Shown here: positions 7,501-8,571 of the stretch, piece by piece | Layout of the letters: each line of letters begins with the position of its first letter | Numbering within the stretch: position 1 is the first letter of the stretch | DNA from: DASYRX01 sp036003845 | GTDB lineage: Bacteria; Gemmatimonadota; Gemmatimonadetes; Gemmatimonadales; Gemmatimonadaceae | Assembly: GCA_036003845.1 (NCBI GenBank) | Contig: DASYRX010000187.1 | Coordinates: 1 to 8,571 of the forward strand | Length of the DNA stretch: 8,571 bases | Direction of reading: 5' to 3' | The notes under the pieces: model-generated | What the model saw: only the letters and a program-made list of their open reading frames with translations | Database searches by the model: none | What the model was told of the DNA's origin: nothing | Translations under genes and position numbers: made by a program

Positions 7501-7738
7501 GGCGGATCTGCGGCCGCGTAACCTGCGCCGTCGTGTCGAAGTGCTCGTCCCGATCCGCGCCGCCTCAGACCGTGCGCGCCTCGATGCCATTCTGGACGCG
7601 GAGCTCAGCGACCCGACGGCCTGGGAGCTGAACGGCGACGGGACGTATACGCGAACTCACCTAACGTCTGCAAATGGCTCCAGCGCCCAGGCGCGCTTCG
7701 CGGCCGCGGCGGCGTCGCAGGCCGAAGTCGCTGTATGA
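4544..7738 (+). CDS. ppk1: Polyphosphate kinase 1 with N-terminal CYTH-like and degenerate Nudix-like domains
   Basis: Predicted 1064-residue enzyme making polyphosphate from ATP. The PPK1 part spans ~376-1064, a normal full length. It opens with LLSFNERVL and SNMDEFF (N domain) and carries the catalytic histidines H809 (FKNHSKIAL) and H968 (LEHARIF). It also has LYR (R749), ELKARFDE (E775-; R779), YAHVGTGNYN, and SADLRPRN near the end. The N-terminal ~375 residues are additional. Residues 1-~190 resemble a CYTH/triphosphate-tunnel domain: IYYDT (43-47), RVR (60-62), LELEIE (124-129) and HEISLQ (164-169). However, the usual N-terminal ExExK metal motif is not evident, so it may bind rather than hydrolyse phosphate polymers. 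Residues ~222-335 resemble a Nudix fold lacking the catalytic glutamates. ATG 4544 is preferred, 13 bases after the DUF4956 stop; an in-frame GTG at 4460 would overlap that gene by 71 bases. The PPK1 call is firm; the two N-terminal domains are inference. Confidence 0.9.
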   Translation: MSLDGADGRWDVPTAEALKRLVTEPLPLGLRGGTPTRGFMRDIYYDTSDAALKARGVSCRVRHTSDDRHELTVAVVTEHAGQSLITRADSNIPAGDVRAALDATNDATRLLRSIVNPASLGPHLELEIERQLRPATKGWLRPARFELEYASVTVRAAELARSFHEISLQTLRRGQPSPERVARAIGEFYGLRSVTHDRRERGEQIRSALESEALARKIGGGRWIAVIALDGPFVAALSDGSRWKLPLAEGSGEEACRLTMRRALGSSVGDLRLLSTTEGEGRLRSLEVWIVTHVDRGTTKGGDPALTWAPIEEMLARIGTAQIQDAGTLAALALLSRSELLPSLVALPSAGKLEARAQKRRDATATEGPVRQDAAGPILDSEASLLSFNERVLALAEDESVPLLERVRYLAIVASNMDEFFAVRVGGLKFSGQEVADESSDATSADVRLAQVARQTRALLVRQYACLDACLRALRPQGVRLRSIAELTDAERETLRGYFRSTIFAYLTPRAVTATPGHSLPVVADKGLCFAVMLREGAGTGPQHLAELAIPATLPRFVQLSGANDLIPVEEVIRFALPLMYPGRRVEQAHLFRVTRYADLGVDEQRAGNLAQAVQERTQQRRHQPIVRIEVEQGMPNAMRELLLRELQLEPGARPGGFGVNDVFDIPGLMDLEGLRQLADLPLPGEGLTFAAMRPRRAFADDQPLWETLRDHDVLLHHPYDDFASSVVRFFEEAAADPDVAAIKVALYRAGSRSPIVDALLQAAKGGKDVTVFVELKARFDEQRNVQWMKTLESAGAHVVHGLPGFKNHSKIALVVRRERDGPRRYAHVGTGNYNAATARVYTDLGVLTSRDDICDDVTDLFNTLTGSSVPADVRYQSCLVAPNELLPGLIKRIEREAEHARGGRAARIRLKVNGLSDREVVQALYRASQDGVTIDLVVRGICTLAPRLAGISERIRVVSLLGRFLEHARIFAFDNAGDPEYFIGSADLRPRNLRRRVEVLVPIRAASDRARLDAILDAELSDPTAWELNGDGTYTRTHLTSANGSSAQARFAAAAASQAEVAV

Positions 7739-8571
7739 GCGTGAGAACTGCGCCGCTCTGCTTCATCGGCGTGTTGGCGCTGGCTGCCGCGGGCGCCAAG
7801 GCATCCACGCGCCAGGCACAAAGCGCGGCGCTGCTCGACAAGTTCGACTTTCGCGAGAAGTCCGCCACGCACGTCAAGCTTCCGCGTGCCCTGCAAGAGA
7901 TCTCCGGCCTGGCGGTAACGTCGGATGGTCGCGTTTTCGCGCACGGTGACGAACGGGCCGTCGTGGCACAGATCGACGCATGCGCCGCCAAGGTCGTCAA
8001 GTCGTTCGCGTTAGGCACCCCGCCGGTGCGCGGCGACTTCGAAGGGATCGCCATCGCCGGTGATCGCTTCTTCCTCGTCACGAGCATCGGCCAGTTGTAC
8101 GAGTTTCGTGAGGGCGCGGACGCGGCCGCGGTGCCGTTCACAGTACGCGACACCGGGTTCGGCAAGGTGTGCGAAATCGAAGGGCTCGCATATGAGCCAG
8201 GCGATCGCGTGCTCGTCATGGGGTGCAAGCACCCGTTGCGCCCCGAGTTGCGGGGGGAAATCAGCGTTTTGCGCTGGTCGCTGGATCGCCAGGCAGCCGC
8301 CGATCCACCGCGCCTAACGATTCCACTCGGCGAGATCGTTCGCCGGCTGGACGTCAAGGCCTTTCACACATCCGCCATCGAGCGCGACGCGCGCTCGGGG
8401 CACTATCTCCTGGTTGCCGGACCCCAGCGCGCCCTGGTCGAGGTGACGGCCAAGGGATCCTTCATCGCCGCCCGCTCGCTGCGCCGGCAGCTGCACCCGC
8501 AGCCCGAAGGACTCACGCTGCTCGGCGACTCGGTTCTCGTGATCGGCGACGAAGGCGGGAACGCACGCGCG
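7735..8571 (+). CDS. SdiA-regulated/YjiK-like secreted beta-propeller protein (3' end outside window)
   Basis: The frame is open from ATG 7735 to the window end, giving 279 residues without a stop. The ATG overlaps the PPK stop (ATGA) and no ribosome site is visible, so translation is probably coupled. Residues 1-23 look like a Sec signal peptide: positive R4, a hydrophobic core FIGVLALAAAG, and a likely cut after AKA. The rest alternates short beta strands with recurring acidic turns: LQEISGLA (53-60), GDFEGIA (100-106), CEIEGLAY (146-153), HTSAIERD (211-218), HPQPEGLT (254-261) and GDEGGN (271-276). This pattern fits the SdiA-regulated family (YjiK-like), a propeller related to esterase/phytase-like proteins. 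The acidic turns could line a metal- or phosphate-binding channel, which with the PPK neighbour hints at a phosphate-linked role in the periplasm or outside. That role is speculation; the family call is moderately secure. Confidence 0.8.
   Translation, partial: MSVRTAPLCFIGVLALAAAGAKASTRQAQSAALLDKFDFREKSATHVKLPRALQEISGLAVTSDGRVFAHGDERAVVAQIDACAAKVVKSFALGTPPVRGDFEGIAIAGDRFFLVTSIGQLYEFREGADAAAVPFTVRDTGFGKVCEIEGLAYEPGDRVLVMGCKHPLRPELRGEISVLRWSLDRQAAADPPRLTIPLGEIVRRLDVKAFHTSAIERDARSGHYLLVAGPQRALVEVTAKGSFIAARSLRRQLHPQPEGLTLLGDSVLVIGDEGGNARA

Larger units (their letters stand above)
634..8319. repeat. Dispersed octamer GCCTAACG / CGTTAGGC (15 perfect copies)
   Basis: Perfect GCCTAACG begins at 634, 1014, 1576, 3484, 6448 and 8312. 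Its complement CGTTAGGC begins at 1769, 2111, 2384, 2879, 4723, 4899, 5650, 5923 and 8009. The 7-base core CCTAACG alone also occurs at 2965, 4186, 7190 and 7660, and a GTTAGGC copy sits at 3308. Near variants (GCTAACG) occur at 133 and 2948. With an assumed 64% G+C, I estimate fewer than one perfect octamer expected by chance on both strands, so this is a large excess. Copies occur in both orientations in roughly equal numbers and in different codon phases (TTA-GGC, GTT-AGG, CCT-AAC, CTA-ACG), as well as in the intergenic stretch. It is not palindromic. Function unknown: recombination, segregation or nucleoid-protein site, modification target or uptake word are all possible. Confidence 0.85.

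Noticed and set aside
1769..8016. TTAGGC as a telomere-like or tandem repeat
   Set aside because: The copies are dispersed singly, hundreds of bases apart and in both orientations, not in tandem. The resemblance to nematode telomere units is coincidental.

Overview
The window is GC-rich, densely coding DNA (roughly 60-65% G+C by eye). Every supported gene lies on the + strand. The gene content and composition look like a soil-type, high-GC Gram-negative bacterium. Gemmatimonadota is my best guess and Acidobacteriota or Myxococcota are alternatives; this is inference, as there is no rRNA or marker gene to settle it.

Layout. (1) Positions 2-2952 hold a tight three-gene run. It starts with the 3' end of a gene for a V4R-like ligand-binding domain protein. 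Nine bases later comes an M24-family Xaa-Pro-type aminopeptidase, which overlaps by 4 bases (GTGA) a 12-helix APC-superfamily amino acid permease. Peptide cleavage and amino acid transport are therefore probably co-expressed. (2) Positions 2953-3492 are a 540-base non-coding stretch with imperfect CGGAT-rich repeats in direct and inverted arrangement, several GC hairpins or palindromes and one weak terminator-like structure. (3) Positions 3493-8571 hold a second run: a DUF4956 membrane protein, then a 1064-residue polyphosphate kinase 1 with a ~375-residue N-terminal extension that looks like a CYTH (triphosphate tunnel) domain plus a degenerate Nudix-like domain, then (4-base ATGA overlap) a secreted SdiA-regulated/YjiK-type beta-propeller protein cut by the window end.

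How the second run may work. As I recall, DUF4956 proteins often neighbour bacterial CYTH/VTC-type polyphosphate polymerases. Here the soluble enzyme beside DUF4956 carries a CYTH-like domain fused to a PPK1 with both catalytic histidines. I infer a membrane-associated polyphosphate synthesis module with a periplasmic or secreted propeller partner. The domain architecture is the best candidate for something undescribed.

Across the whole window, genes and the intergenic stretch alike, the octamer GCCTAACG / CGTTAGGC occurs 15 times, and its 7-base core CCTAACG 19 times. It falls in both orientations and in several reading frames. That is far above chance and points to a genome-level DNA word rather than a protein motif.
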